DNA from: Anarhynchus alexandrinus
Lineage: Eukaryota; Chordata; Aves; Charadriiformes; Charadriidae
DNA length: 64,000 nucleotides
Assembly: GCA_008711295.1 (NCBI GenBank)
Contig: VUYV01000003.1
Coordinates: 10,681,148 to 10,745,147, forward strand
Reading direction: 5' to 3'
Under the pieces are notes generated by a model, which did not search any database, was not told where the DNA came from, and worked only from the letters and a program-made list of their open reading frames with translations. This document shows, in pieces, positions 38,901 to 53,900 of the stretch (position 1 is the stretch's first letter; each line of letters begins with the position of its first letter). The position numbers and the translations under genes were made by a program.

Positions 38901-41900
38901 AGGGGGTGGCATAAGCTAGAAGACTACTTCTAGAGCACCTAAGAACATCTATCACCACATCATATTCAAGACTCAAGATTTATTTGCTTTTCTGTCAGAA
39001 ACCATATAGATTTTAATTGTCCATGAAGAAATTTCTTTTACCATGTTACTTGCTATTTATTGTCAGTCAGAAAACAGTGCAATTGTGAAAATGGTATAGA
39101 GGGTCATTTCAGTTAGCTTATTCAAGTCTTCAAGACATTTTAAAAATGTGGAAAGAAAATCCCCATATATAAATAACAAGCTGTATTTCTCTTGTTCAGT
39201 TTGTAGATTTTGGGGGGGGTGTTCTTTTTAGTTCTGAAAGGTGAGCTATGTGCCTTAATATATTGTCAGTTAAAGATTTACGTGGTGTTTTCAACAGTTT
39301 AAAAAGTTGAGTTCTTTGAATCACTCTAGGTGAAGTCGCATATGTGAGTAGTAACCGTTGGTCTTACCACAAGATAGTTTTGGTCTGTCTGTGCAGGAAA
39401 GGTTTAAGATTGGTCTTCAGCAAAACCACTGAGAAAAAAAAAAAAAAAGATATCAAAGATCTATGACTTTTTTTTTGTTGTTCTTTAATCCCGCTGTAAA
39501 ACAGTGTGAATTTTAAGTTGATACCTGAGGTTTGAAGGAATACAGTATATTTTCCTTTTAAGGCATTAGAAGAGAGAAGTGGGTATTTTATGCAGCAATA
39601 ACTCGAGTGTTGTTCTCCTTGTCTGAAACTGTGTAATTCAGAGCTTTAAAGTATGAGTTTCATAGTATGTATTTTCCAAAACTGTTAAGCAGCTTTTTTT
39701 TCTCTAATTCTTGCTCACTTCTAATTAGTTATTTTACCTTAAGAATCTGAAATGCTTTAGCTAATGAGAGAATTTGAAAAATACAGCATTTCAAATTAAT
39801 GATTTGAAAGTAAACTAATTCTCTTTGAGAATGCTCTTATGTTATTGCACTTCTTGTCCAGTAGATGCTGCTGTACATACATAAAATAAGAGATTTTCTA
39901 ACTATAAAATTCTACATCTGCACTGAACTCAGTATTTGAAATAACTTTTTTGGTATAATTTACTCTACTGTGTTCACAGTAGACTCCACAGAAGGCTAGA
40001 ATTACAAACAGGAAGACTATTAGTCAAACCATGTTTTTCTTCAACTGTAACTGTCTCGTGCAAAGTGTACTCACGTTCCTTGATTTTCAAAAAAGTGAAT
40101 TGTCCATGAAGATGCTGATTATTTCGCAGAGTCTCTTTTACAATTAGTTGAATTATTTAAAGGTCATTGTCAACAAAATGCTATTCCAAAAATCAAGCAA
40201 AAAACCTTCAACCCTCCCCCTCACATGTTACAATTCCAATTTGCCCTCATTCCAAGAAGCATCTCCCACTTCATGTCGATGTCCTTCTCTAGGCAGCTTC
40301 CATGCTGAGAAAATAGAGTTTTTTAATATAAACTTGATGCATCATTGGACTATGTGTGTTTTAGCTCTCATTAACATTGCAGTGAGAAAACTTTGACCTC
40401 ATGAAGTTCGTATGGCTAGAGCTACTCTTATGCTTGTCTCTGAATTTGTCATACATACGCATTGTTCCTCAGAATTAAATATTAGTGCACTGACCTACAG
40501 TAAGTAGAGTGTATTGATTATATAGTCTTTGCTTATTGAGCTGCCATGTGTTAGTTTTTATAACTGCATCATAAAGTCATTGGTTTTCACTTCTTCACTT
40601 TGAAACCCCCTTTTTCAGAATTATTTTAACAGTGGTTATGAGATACTTACACTTTTCAATTTTCTCATTTTCACAAGACTGCTGAAAAATCTGGCCAAAT
40701 GGAAAGATCAAAGAAAAACGCTAGGCAAAGACAAAACGATTTCAAGGTAAGTTATGGGGGGAAAACCTTGCTTTCTTTCAGGTGTCCTTCATAGCAGGAT
40801 ACTTTAGTGTCACCAACTTGAAAATCAGATCTTAATTCGTCTGTGTGCTCTTATACCTCCTTCTCCTCTACTCTCTACCATGTGGAGCCACCTGTAAATC
40901 ATACATTCTAAGCTGTTGTGTATAGTAAGTACATGGCTGCTTAAGCACATTGATAGAGCTTTTTGCTTGATTTTTTTCTTTCCCTTCTTCTGATGCAGAA
41001 AATGATTCAGGAAGTGATGCACTCTCTGGTAAAACTTATCCGTGGAGCTTTGCTTCCATTCAGCCTTAGAGAAGGCGAATCAAGACAGTATGGTGGCTGG
41101 GAGATGAAATCTGAACTTTCTGGCCAGTGGCTAACACATGTTATCCAGACTGTAAGGTAAATGGATCTGTGGACCTACAAAATTATGCTATTCCTGGAAT
41201 ATGCACGCTTTAAGATGGATTGTTTTGTTTATTGCATTAAGTACCCGGAGTAGTGAAAATGTTAACATTTTCAAAAAATACTTATGGCACAGTTAGGACT
41301 CTATGTGCAAGTGTAATTAATAATGTCTCTTGGTATAGCCTTATTACATAATGATATTCATTTTTTCCATAGCATCTTATAAAAAAGGTTGAATAAAATG
41401 TTTGCCTGGCACAGCATAGACACTCCATGAATGAAACAAGATTTGATTCTTTAGGATAGAAAGCAGTTATCTGCTTCATTTGCTACACGTCTTCCCATCT
41501 CTGCTAAAATGGGTGAAAATAGCATGCTTCGCACGATAGTATCATTATTAAATCATAATTTACTCTTACAGTTATTTTATGGAAGGTGATACTCCTGCTT
41601 ATAATGTCATTCTGCTTACAATTGTGTTTGTTTATAAACTTAGTAATGTGCACGTCGTTAATTACAGGATGTCTCATTAATACACAGAATTCTCTTCCAT
41701 TTGTCTATGGAGGATATAAGAATTGTCATTATCTTTTGGAAACTTGAGTGATACCTGGATATCATACTGTACTTTTTATCTGCAGTTTTCAGAGTAGGTA
41801 ACAGGCAAACCACAGAGGAAGAAAAGAAAGGGCTGTAATCATATATAGATATTCTTCTTGCAGATGGAGCTAGCAGGGATACATACCTGTTGTCAAGTCT

Positions 41901-44900
41901 GCTCAATATTTTCCTGAAGTCTGTTGTCAGTTACATTATCTGTACCTTAACCATTTAGGAAAAAAAATTCCATGTGAAGTTTCTTATTCAGGCTGAATTT
42001 CATGGAAAGCTTCCAATTTAAGAAGGAACTGACTTGGCATTTGATGAAAAGATGTAAAGGGGCAAGGCAACAGGCTTTGGCACTGGTGTTGCCCTTTTAT
42101 GAGAAGCGATCCAATTTCACTCAAATTATAAAATTCTAGAATTTTAACACTTGCAAATCTGTAATATTGACTTGGAAGTTTAACCGACAGATTCTCTAAA
42201 GGTTGATTGTGCTTCAGAGTCCTGCCATGCGAGATATGATCCAGGCTGAGGTTATAGGATATCAGAAAGCTCTTTTTCAGAGAATCTCCTCTTGCTTTCT
42301 GGCCACTGCCCTAGTAATGAACATCTGAACTGAGAGCTAGGGAAATTCTTTCTCCCTCCCACTCTTGTCCCCACCTCATGTCCTTATTGATGCCTGTGCT
42401 GGCACTTTAGTAAAGTGAGCTAGACTTTAACGCAAAGCGGTCAAAAGTAGAGAAGAAAAGAGGCAATCTGGAGAAGAGGGATTGAACTTACCATGATGGG
42501 GTACCAACCAGTGATGGTCAGAAGTTTTTGCAAGTGCTGCAAGTACCTTTCTTTTTGAGCCCCCACACTTTGAGAATCTAATAAATTCTTGTGACTCACA
42601 CCAACAACGAAGGTGGATTCTTCTCACAAAGAGTCTACACATTGCATAAAAACCTTATTTGTTGCAAAGTTAGGTAATAGCATAAGTCTTCTTTTTGTCG
42701 TTTCTAACAGTCATTATGAAGCACATGATGGAATTTTATTCTTTTCAGTTATCTCAGAAATTATTTACCATTTTCTGTTTGTATTTAAGAATGCTAAAAC
42801 TTACAAAATTAGATAACAAGGAGTTGGGATTATATCTGTGTGATCTTAATTTTTCTGTTTCTTTATATGTATCACACAGCTTAAAGTGGAGTGGTTTCAC
42901 AGTCTTTCTGTTGTACCCCATTCTGTCATTGCCCAATATGAATAGGTTCCAGAGGATAAATTAGAGCTATGTGATAAAGTGAAGCCATTGTCGGCAAGAC
43001 TTTTGCCTTACTGCAGGGATAGAAAGGTATGTATTTGTTAGGGTGAGTTATCTGAGGAAAAAGATGATCTTAGAGATGTGACAGCTGTGTGCTCCCTTAC
43101 AAATTGAATCAACTAGGTGCAGTACTTCTGTGCAGTCTGAAGTCACTTAAGCTTCTCACAGGTGGGTATTTACATCCTTTGTTTCCTAGATGGCTGAGAT
43201 AATGGAGTTTTACGTAATCTACTAATTCAGTAGTTGTGCTGAGGAGAGAGCAGTCTGGTTAATGGTGGGGTTTTGATGGTTTATGCCCCAACACCAGGGG
43301 TAAGGAACTGGTGCCTACAGGTGGATGATTGGAAATGCTCCACTTATTGCTTAAACTTGTTTGCTTGTGCCTTCCTACTCCTGTTCTTTGGTATTTTCTA
43401 ATACCTGTGCTTTACTCAGTATTAGCAGTAGGGCAAACGGCAATGACTGCATTTGAATTGTCCTTGCTTAAATATCCAAGAGTTGGATAAAATCAGTGAA
43501 CCTCACTTTGTGCCCCTAACTAAAGTCTGAGCACAACTGCAGCCTTTTAGTTAAAAGCTAAATGCTGTTCCTTGCAAGCAGCTGCTGTGTTACTATTTCT
43601 AAAGGAAAAAATGGAAATGAATGTTTCAGTCCTCAGCTGTAGTAGCCGGTGATTTGTGCCTGGTCAGAGTTGGGAGCAAAACAGTGAATGAATTCACTCT
43701 TCCCTCTGCAGGTGATGCAGTAGCTGTATTTTGGCTCCTTAAATGCATATACTCTTGGCAATCTGATGCGCAGCCAGATCACCGTTTATGGCAGCTTGAT
43801 GGCTGTTACCGTTGTAATGCGGGTAAACTATATCTCAGAAACCCTGTTGTGGACCTAAGGTTTGATCTAGGCAGCCATGTAAAACCAGCAAAAAAGCTAC
43901 TTCTGCTTCAAAAGGATTATTCTTGGATTGTAAGACAAAGAGGATGGATGCAGAAAGGCAAGTGGGGAAGTGCAAGAGGACAGTGGGAAAGCTGGCATGT
44001 TGCTGTGATGACATTATTGCAATGTTACAGAAAAATAAATCTGTATTTGCAAGCTTCTGAATTAAGCAAATAATTAATTTTCTCTGAGCAGGATAATCAG
44101 TTTTCAAAGATACACTGCAGACGGAGCTACTGTATTCACATACACAGAAAACATCTAAAAAATCCAATGAAGTTATATCAGCTTAAAAAATCCTGCAGAT
44201 TTACACTTCAGTCTAACTTTATTTGCTTTCCAGGCTTAGTTATGAGTCTCTTACGGCACTCGAGATACCCAATGATATGCTTCAGATCATCCAGGATCTT
44301 ATTTTGGACCTTCGTGTACGTTGCATTATAGTGACCTTACAACACACAGCTGAAGGTAATAGAAGGCTCCAGATCTGTTTGCTTACTGTCATATTTTTTT
44401 TTGTCTCTGATGAGGCCAAACCATGTTCTGGAAGATAACCATGTTTGTTACAGATATTGTAGTGGCAGTGGACTCCTCTGAGTTCTGTAGTTACTAAAGC
44501 ATTTCACTTCTCTGACAGAAATGTGTTATGAGTCTTCCCTTAGTCTAATGAATACAGTAGTTTAGATCTGTTTCATTTGGGTTGAGATAGTTTTACAATG
44601 CACGTAATTTATCTCATGATGTAGCTTTTCCATATTGGAAATATTGCTTATTTTCTTTCTTCAGTTTTCTATAAAGTGAAGAATTAAATAAGCTATGTCC
44701 CACCCTCAAGAAAAAAAAAATCCACAGCCCTTTCTGAAGTATTTTAGTTGTGTGTTTTCCAAGGCCTTTTACTAACATTGTAATCCCGAGGCTTCCTGCT
44801 GCATGCATAGCTTTTGCCATAAATGTCTGAATTGTCAAGGCCAGTAACACATTCTGTGAATCTAATGTGACTCTGCGCATCAGAGACCATTCATCTTACC

Positions 44901-47900
44901 ATTTTGTGTTCGACTCTGAAACTTAAATATGAATGGAGTAAATCTTCCAGAAATAAATGTATCTCTTAAAATCAGGGCAGATTGATGTACTAATTAACTT
45001 AGTAGGATTATTTTTGCAAACGACTAATTACCCTCAATGTTAAAAAAAATAGGGCTTTTTTAATCTTACAATTTAATCAGTTTTTAATCTTTAACATATA
45101 TTTCATCATTATTTTGTAGGCTGACTTGCAGCTAAGTGTTTTACTCAAGCCTCAATTGTGCTAAGCACAGGTGGCTATGTTAAGCAAATTTTCAGAATTT
45201 TGGTGACAACAAATCATAAGGTCTATATAGTTATTTGATACAATGTTGATATGAATTGTATTTTTGACTCCTAATTCTTTTATTAAATCCCATTTCAGCA
45301 TTAACATTATCTTTCTGCCGTAGTATCAAGCTCATTGGCCACACAAGTACATAGGTTGTCTTGTCTCTTTAAAACTCTCTACAGAAAATATTATCACTGT
45401 TTCAGATTTCACTTAACATATGTGGAAGTCTCTTTTTGTTTTCTTCACTTAGCACAATTGAGATAATTTTTTTTTAATGGTAGGTGAAAAGGATTTTATT
45501 TTTTTTTAATTGCGACATGAGGATGGTACTATCAGACTGACTGCACTCTGTCTGGGAATTGTGAGTGATTCCTCAGATGTCCTCACTGTTTCAAAGGAAG
45601 GGAGTATCTAGCTCTGAACTTTTTTGCTGACAATTCTTAGCTTATCAAATCTCTGAGCTGTCTATGTAGCTTCTCTAGTGTGGGCCAGAGAGCTCTGATA
45701 CATGATTAATGATGAAGCTCTCGGCCAAAAAGTCTGCCGTCTTACTACTTTTGCTTACTTGTTGCATCATAACAATAGCCCAGTTCTTTGTTCAGATCCA
45801 GAGTTTCTGCTTCTTACGTCCTGATTGCTGGCCACGTACGTTCTGTGGAGGAATAACTCTTGTGGTAGTCTGTACCTTAGATTTTTATAAAAGCAGATTT
45901 ACCAGTCTGTGTGTGAATGATTCTCTGTTTGGTCTGAACATCTTTATTCATACTTTTCTTTCTTGAATCGAAAGAGATCAGATCCCTTAAGATACCAGTA
46001 TATTATGTTGGCTGGATAATGTATAGCTCTTTCATCTAGGCAATAACAGCAGCCTTCCTTGGCTGCTGCTTCTATCCCCTATCAGTGAAATAGTTCTATC
46101 TATTGGCTGTAGCATTAAACAGGAGAAAAGATGCTTTCCTGTATGATGACTCGCATTCCGTATTGTTGCACTGCATACCTTATCTATGGGACCCTTTTTT
46201 ATGTTCTCTACCAGCTAAAGCAAAACTGCATATGTTGAGTCTGTTTAGATAGGTTTTTCTGGACAGGACCATATTGACTGGGCCCTTGAAGAAGCTGTTA
46301 TTTTTAGGGAACCAGAGAAAGAACAGTTAATGGATATTCTCATGGAGCTATATAAATGCATCTCAGATGCAGTTATATCTGTAATACATAAGTCAAAAAG
46401 GCTCCTCCTGAACTTGAATCTCACCTCTCTAATCTCTTGGAAATATGAGCTGTGTAGACTGCTAATAAAAAGTTCAGTCTCATCTCTTGGTCTGTGCTGT
46501 AAGCTGTTAAAAGCATTCAGATCAGTTAAAATTTTTAATAGAGCACTCTACCATTACCTATTTAAATAGGAAAAATCTGCCCATACACAGTGTTTTCTTG
46601 TTGTCTTACGATAAACACCGTATACTCGTGCTGGCCCTGAGAAGCAGTCTGTGCTTTTTCTCTCTCATATGTGATCACTGGTCATAAAGGTCATGAGAGC
46701 CAAATTATGTGAATGCCAGACTAGACAGGGGGTTTACATGAATGTATTTGACTGGAATTTGGTAAGCAGTGAAATATGAGAAATTTGTTTCTTTTGTATT
46801 AGCTCAGAACAGAATGCAAAAGTGAGCAGCCACAAAAACATGTAAAGGCTGACCAGTGCAATGTAAAGCCTCACAAGAATATTGGTCAAATTAAGATGTT
46901 TATTAAATAGGGAAATGAACAGAGTAATTAATCTGCACAAACCCTTAATACTTTTTATCCTCACTAAGCCTATACTTCCATGAGATGTAGAATTGCAGGG
47001 TATGACACCATAACCAAGCCTCTTCATTCTTTTCTTGGATTTTGGGGAGAGATGGTAATTCACTGAAATTTTTGCTCATTTAAAAGGGAGTTTCATGATG
47101 TACAGACAGTTCTGATGAGCAACTTGTATGTGAAAAACTGTGTCAAAACCCCTACAAACTGCACACAGTTCATCTTTGTTCTGTTTACAAGTCCATTAAG
47201 CCCACCCCAAAAAAGCAACGATGCAGAATGCATGCATCCATAGAGGAATTCTGTTTACAGTGCACGAGCTTTGGATTCACGTCCTGACTTTGCTCCTGTT
47301 AGCTTCAGTGACCCTATAGAAGTTGTCACCTTCTGGGTAGCAGAAGACAGTGCTTTTTGTATATGCCTTCAGCTATTTTTGAAGAAAGTCTAGCACCATG
47401 GATCCTTGACTCTGAGCCTCTTCTATAGTTATTAAATATGAATTATGTGCAGTTCTTTCTGTCTTTGCTAAAATGCTAGGCAGTTGTTCTTTCATTTTTT
47501 ATTAAGAGCTGGGGTATAATAGACTAGAGACTTGGGTTCTTAAATGCAGTATTTTATGTTTTGATTAAAAATTTACAAAATAAAAACAAACCCAAAGCCT
47601 TCACAATATTCCTTTAATTCTAAGCTTTCCAGTAAAAGATGTGCTTCATGCAACTCTTGCCATGTATCACAGATGTGCTTCTCTATGTGGTGTCACCAGC
47701 ATACCATGTATGAGTTCCATTCTTAGTCATTTGAGAATGCTGAAAGCTTTGAAGCTTTTAGTGCTATTTGCTTGTATGCCTAGTCATTGCAGTCCCAATG
47801 TCTGTGGTTTATCTTTTCAAGTTCAAGGAGTCTTTAATGATGAAAATGAATACCTTCTCCCTCCCCCCATCCCTTCCCCCTCTTGCTCTGTCTTACAGAT

Positions 47901-50900
47901 ATAAAGAGGTTAGCTGAAAAGGAAGACTGGGTTGTTGACAATGAAGGTTTGACATCGTTGGTGGGTATACTTTTATGTTTTGTAGGCGCACACTTTGCTG
48001 GAATTTTTTTTTTTGCAAGTGTAATGAAACTGGCTTCTATATTCTCCCAAAATTGAATTATTTTGGACTTTTTCTATATGTGTGCATACTGGTGTCTATA
48101 GTTTTATTAAAATATAGGAAGATGAAAAACACAAAATTTTTTGTTTGGATTGTTACTTATTTACAGCAGTCTTAACAGATCCCATCATTTAACACAGTTA
48201 TTTTTTTCTTTTCTTCCTTTTCCAAAATTGTTATTTGTACTTCTTAAACTATTATGTCTGAAGCAACTTTAAGCAGTAATGGTATTTCTAGACAGCAATA
48301 TTTTTGAAGGGGCAAAGCAAAAAAAAAAGCATAAATAAAAGCTTTGCAGCTTTGTGCTATGTATTGAGAGACAAAAATAAATAAGAACTGGGTATCAAGA
48401 TATGTAGCATGACTTTCTGCCTTAAGTGGTGTTATTTAAATGTATCCGTATAATTACTGCTGATCGTTAGCATGATTTTGCTGAGATAAACAATAACAAC
48501 TTCCATAGTCAAGTATCTTGTTTTAGGGATGGTTTACTGAAGTAAAAAATTCTTTTTGAGGTCACAAGTTCAGTTCACATCAAAATGCTTCATAACTTAG
48601 TAGGCACACTATCATGGAATTGGTCTGTAGCTAAATAAATAGGTCACTTACATGTTATAATGAGAAATTGAACTGAAAAGCAACTAATTTAGGAGATTGC
48701 CTACACGTAAACAACAAATGACTTGAAACCAAATTCAGATAAATTAGTGAGATGCTTTCTGGAAATAAACAGTAATGAGTAATGCCTAAAATACAGCAAG
48801 TGTGTTGTAGGTGTGACTTAAAAACAATCTGCGAAAGCAGAAAGGGCCTGTGGGAGGGAGAGTCGGTTTGTGTATATTATCTAAGAGAATGCTCCACAGA
48901 CTTTTTTGGTTTTTCTTATTTGCTTCTATAAATATGGGTTTGAAGTTGAGTAGGAGGGCATTAAGCAATCACAATATACACATTGTAGGAAAGAGTGTTG
49001 TTGGGCAATTGTAGTATTATAACCAGATTTACAGCTTCTGGTCTTGGTTTCAGTTGCCGCTGACTTGGGCAAGTCCCTTAACTTTTCTGTTTTTCACTGT
49101 TCATCTGTAAAATGGAGAGAGGAGGAAGGATCTTCCACAAAAGCTTTGTTTCTTTATGCTTTTGCTGTATCCTAATCCATCTTTGTTTAAAAATTGCCTA
49201 ACTCTTTTTTTTGTATTTAGAAATCATCCAGGAATTCCTTGCATACAGCACTTCCCCAGATACCTTTTGAGGCCGTAGTTGAGACGTGCCAGATTTTAAT
49301 GGTGGCAGATGACCACATTTTGTCATAGGAGGGTTATTTATCTACTAGAGTTCCTTGTGGTAATATTACAGCAAAAATTGTAGCAAAATTAACCAATATA
49401 AACAAGGGCCAGGCAGTCTCTTTGGGGACATTTTCGGCTTAAGGTAGAAAATATATTTTAAGCTTGTAGGAAATACTGATTGATAACCCCTTTAGCATTT
49501 ATATTCCAGGTAAGAGATACAGTAAGACACATAACCAACTTTCCTCAGTTTCATAATATCCAAGGATTAACATATCTGAACAGCTTTCTTCCCCTGAGGT
49601 GTGATGGTTTATTATGTGGAAACAAAAAAACAAGAGCAGCACTTTGCCGCTGTTCTCTTAAGCGGGTCCAAAAATAATAAATCCAGATTGTCTTACTGGC
49701 TTTTTTCATAATTCTCAGGTTGCTATGCAGGCATCACTTCCATGATCCATCTCTACCCCAGCATATACAGAAAAAAGTTACTCCTAAGCCTAAAGTTGGT
49801 GATGTGCCATAAACTATGTACTGGCTGAAAAGCAGGTTTACATGGTTTAGAAGCTTGTTTTGTCCACCTCTTTGACCCAAATCCAATAGGATGATGTCCC
49901 TCTTTTTTGCTTCATGTTGCCCTGTACAACAGCTTCCTGCTTAATACCAGCAGGCAGCCTCATTTAAAAAAAAAAAAAAAAAAAAAAAAAGTTCTGACTT
50001 AGCAGGGAAGAGAGAAAGACAAGGAAAAACTGACTAATGACTCTGATGCTATGAACTCGTTTGCACTTTCAGAGTGAAATGGATACATGCATCAAGACAG
50101 TCATACTTCAGGTTTGGAAACCTGAAGGTAAAAAAAGCCCCCCAAACCAGTGGATTTTTTTCCTTCATGTGAAAGCAAATTCAGTCCATTTTTCTTAGAA
50201 AGCTTTTGCTGAAATAAAATGCAGAAATATCAGATGTCCCAGGTGAAATTCTATCCCAACTTAGATCAAGGGGGAGAGGAGGGAGGGTGTCACAGACATC
50301 TATAATGTAATTGTCAATATATGCTACCACAAACAAGCTATAAAAATCTTTCATGACCCTTTTAGAGGAGGCTGTTTGGTGTAGAGATCTCTCATTCAGA
50401 TAAAAAAAATGTACATTGATCTATGGTAATAATTCTGTAGATAACTTGAGTACAAAAGTACATCACTACAAAATGGTTTTATGGTAATATATAAATAGTA
50501 AAAATCATGATTTCTTCCCCCCCCCCTTGGGGATAATTTGGAAATAAAGAGCTTACTGTATGATGTGGAAGTTTTTATATATTTGTGTAGTGTACATTTA
50601 ACATGCTTATCTTAACCTAACACATCATTTGCCTTTCAGCCATCCCAGTTTGAACAGTGCATTATCCATGCCTTGCAATCTCTTAAAACTGTGCTAGACT
50701 GCAAACCTGGAGAGGCCAGTGTAAGTTTTGATTCATGCTTTTATTTTCCTTCTTTTTATGTAAATTACTATTGGGTTTCAGAACAAGAACTTTCAGAGAA
50801 TGACACAGGGGTATAACTTTCCTCTTTATTTTTTTCCATGTACACACTTTTCACTGCTGCTAGCTTTTAGAGTTCTGTTTGTGTTTCCTTTATCAGGGGT

Positions 50901-53900
50901 AATTGTGCGTGTATGGAGCAGATTGAACCTATATTTAAATCTTTAAAGCTGTTATTTTGAAAAAATGCTACTAATGTAATTTTCAGATAGCAGTAGATGC
51001 AACTTTTTTTACATGGAAAAAAAAAGTGGGGGGCATTGCTAGGAGTTGCTCTTTGCTCAATGTTGCATCCAAACTACTTGCAGAACTTAAACTTTAGGGA
51101 AGTAAAAAGGTGAATTTATTCTAAACCAGGAGTCCTGATTGTTCCCATCCACTTAGTACCTCGAGGCCCTGACTGATTGTGATACTGATGTTTTCTGTCA
51201 GGTTTCAGTGATCTAAGGAAGTTTAACACTTTTCCGAAGTCCCTTGGGCCCCTCTGTATGGGTATTGTTTCTCTCTCCTTCCTTATTTTAATTTTTATGG
51301 CTAGCTTTTCTAGTTTCTCAGTGCACATTATTCAAAAGAATCTGCAGTGCATGGCAAATCCTTCTTGTTAGAGTGTAAAGACCTTTGAATATCCTGGGAG
51401 CTTTTGCTGTAGTTCTGTTAGCGAACAACGATACATATCACATCTACTAGGTATGAGGACTTGTTTCCTCTTAGTGTGTTACCTCGTCATGCTTGTCAAA
51501 CTGTTTATGGGGACTTGTATTCTCTCTCCCCATTTTTTTGGGGGGGGGAATTGAAATTGATCCATGAAAAAACACTGTGTCCCAGCAGCCATTCCTGTAA
51601 TTGTGTCATCTCTTTAGGGATGGGTTACTCAGGCCTGCCTTAAGAATAAGGCCACATGAAGCTGTTCTGCTGAAATAATATGCTTGCATCTTCAGGTTTT
51701 CCAGCAGCAGAAAACACAGGAGGATGTGTGCCAGCTAAGCATTGGGATCATGCAGGTAACTCTAGCACTTTTAAGTATGAAATTGTGCACACGAGCGATC
51801 AACAAAAATGTCTGCTTTGTACCCTGTCCACCTCCCAAAAGGTAGCTGAAGTTGATGACTGTGTTATTCCTGTGATACACTCTGGAATACTGAGAAATGT
51901 TTGACTTAAAATGTATGTAGAGCTTACTAGCTGAATCTGATGATATCAAATCCTCAGAGGGTGACATATTCAAGTATTTTACTGATTGTGACTGTTCAAG
52001 ATTTTACTGATGATTGAGAGACACTTGCTGAGCTGATGTCATCTAACATTGATATACTACAGTAAAAGGAGCAGTGCTGATTTTCATCAGCTGAAGATCT
52101 AGCTTTTAATTTTTGTATCAGAAACCAATATTCTTTATAATAAAATCTGATTTTTTTTAATACATTTGAAATTAAGTAATAACATTCTTTAGGCTTTTGA
52201 ACCATTTTTATAGTCTTCTCAAATAAGACATCATGAGCCAAAGCAAAAAATGGTTTTTAGTGATGCTTCTGTGATGTTTACTTGGGACCAACTGTTCAGA
52301 TTGAACAGTTGAAAACTATTAACAGTACCTTCATTGCAAATCAGCAGATTATCACTGCATGATTTTAGCCATGCATGGTGAGAATCCCTTAGCAGGATTA
52401 AGAACTCCTGTGTTTTGCCACAAGTAAACAGTGATGCGTATAAAATTAAAAATATGCATTCAAAAGATGTAACTAAAATGTTACATTATTAATGTATGCA
52501 AGGTTTAAGACAAAGGTGATGATGATGATGATTGTTCTGCTTCTATTGACTGTAGTAAAAGTGAATTTAAGATTTTTTTTTAGTTCTGGCAGAAGCTGTA
52601 GATCTTGCTTTATTGTTTCCTAGGTCTTTATAGACTGTTTGGAACAACTGAGCACCAAACCTGATGGTGACATAGATACAGCACAGTAAGTAAAATAATT
52701 AGGACCTAGGTGTAGTATTCTGAAATTGTGGGTGCAAGTCTCAAATTTCAGTGGTGGTGTGGTTTTATCCTCTCTGGTATTTCATATTTCTCGCGAATAC
52801 TTTTGCCTCTGGTTAGCGATGCTTTGAAGTACAAGTAGATACTTTTTATGCCAAATGGTTGAGTGACATCGTGTAATAAATATTGTACAAGATAATGAAT
52901 ATGGTATTAGTTATACTATTTTATTCAACGACATGAGTTGTAGTGTGCTGTAGAAGCAGGTATGTTGTTTTTGACATGACCTTACATGGAATGAGTTGTC
53001 CTTGCCACTAAGTAATGTCTACTCATTGAGAAATGGCCCCTGCCTTTCTTTTCTTCCCTTCTATTTCAACTGATTCTATCGGTATTTCTGCTAAATGCTT
53101 GAAAGTTTGTTTGTTCCATAATTGCTCATGAACCACTTATTTTATGGACCAAAACAAGTCAAGATAACCTGAGTTTCCAAGAGTACCAATAATTTCTGTG
53201 TGAAAAGCCAGAGACTTGGCAAATATTGGTACACGCAATATGCATTAGAAAAAGGCAAATTAATTGTGTTCCTAATGCCACTTTCTTTTTTTTGCTATTT
53301 GGATGACTCTGTTGGCTGGATAGATGTAAAAACAAATCGGAATCTGTGGCAAACCAGAGAAATTATAGGAAATGAAAATTATTTAAGAGGGAAAGGTCAG
53401 TAATTAGAATAATACTGTCTGTCCACAAAGCTTCTGCAGGCTATGTGGACATCTTAGAAAAACTGAGCAATGCAGGCTGCTTTCTTGTCTGGTGTGATGG
53501 GGCTTGAAATAAGATTCCAGTCTTCTGTTCCAACTGTTCATTTGAATCCACCATCTATCAGGTCACTATGTATCACTATGTATCAAAATCACTATACTAC
53601 TCACTTATAAAATAATACTCCTAGTCTTTCAGTTGATGTTTCATCTCCGGATTTGTTTGGAAGCATTCATGAAGACTCAAGTCTTTCTTCAGTAAGTTTG
53701 GCTTCTATTTCTAAAAAGCTGATGTGATACTTAATGCTTCTCAAAGTTAAAGGAATGCAGTCATCTTTTTTCTTTTAAAAACAATGTTTGTCTATGATAT
53801 CTTAGTATGCTATCTTAAAGTAACTAATGAAGGCATTTTTTGAAACCAGGTCCTCCTCAGAAACTAAAATGGCATTGTTGAAATCAGTGAAAATAGCACT

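Noticed and set aside
49700..49990. Retroposed sequence ending in a 25-A tail
   Set aside because: No polyadenylation signal, no target duplication that I can see, and no recognisable parent in the preceding 250 bases.
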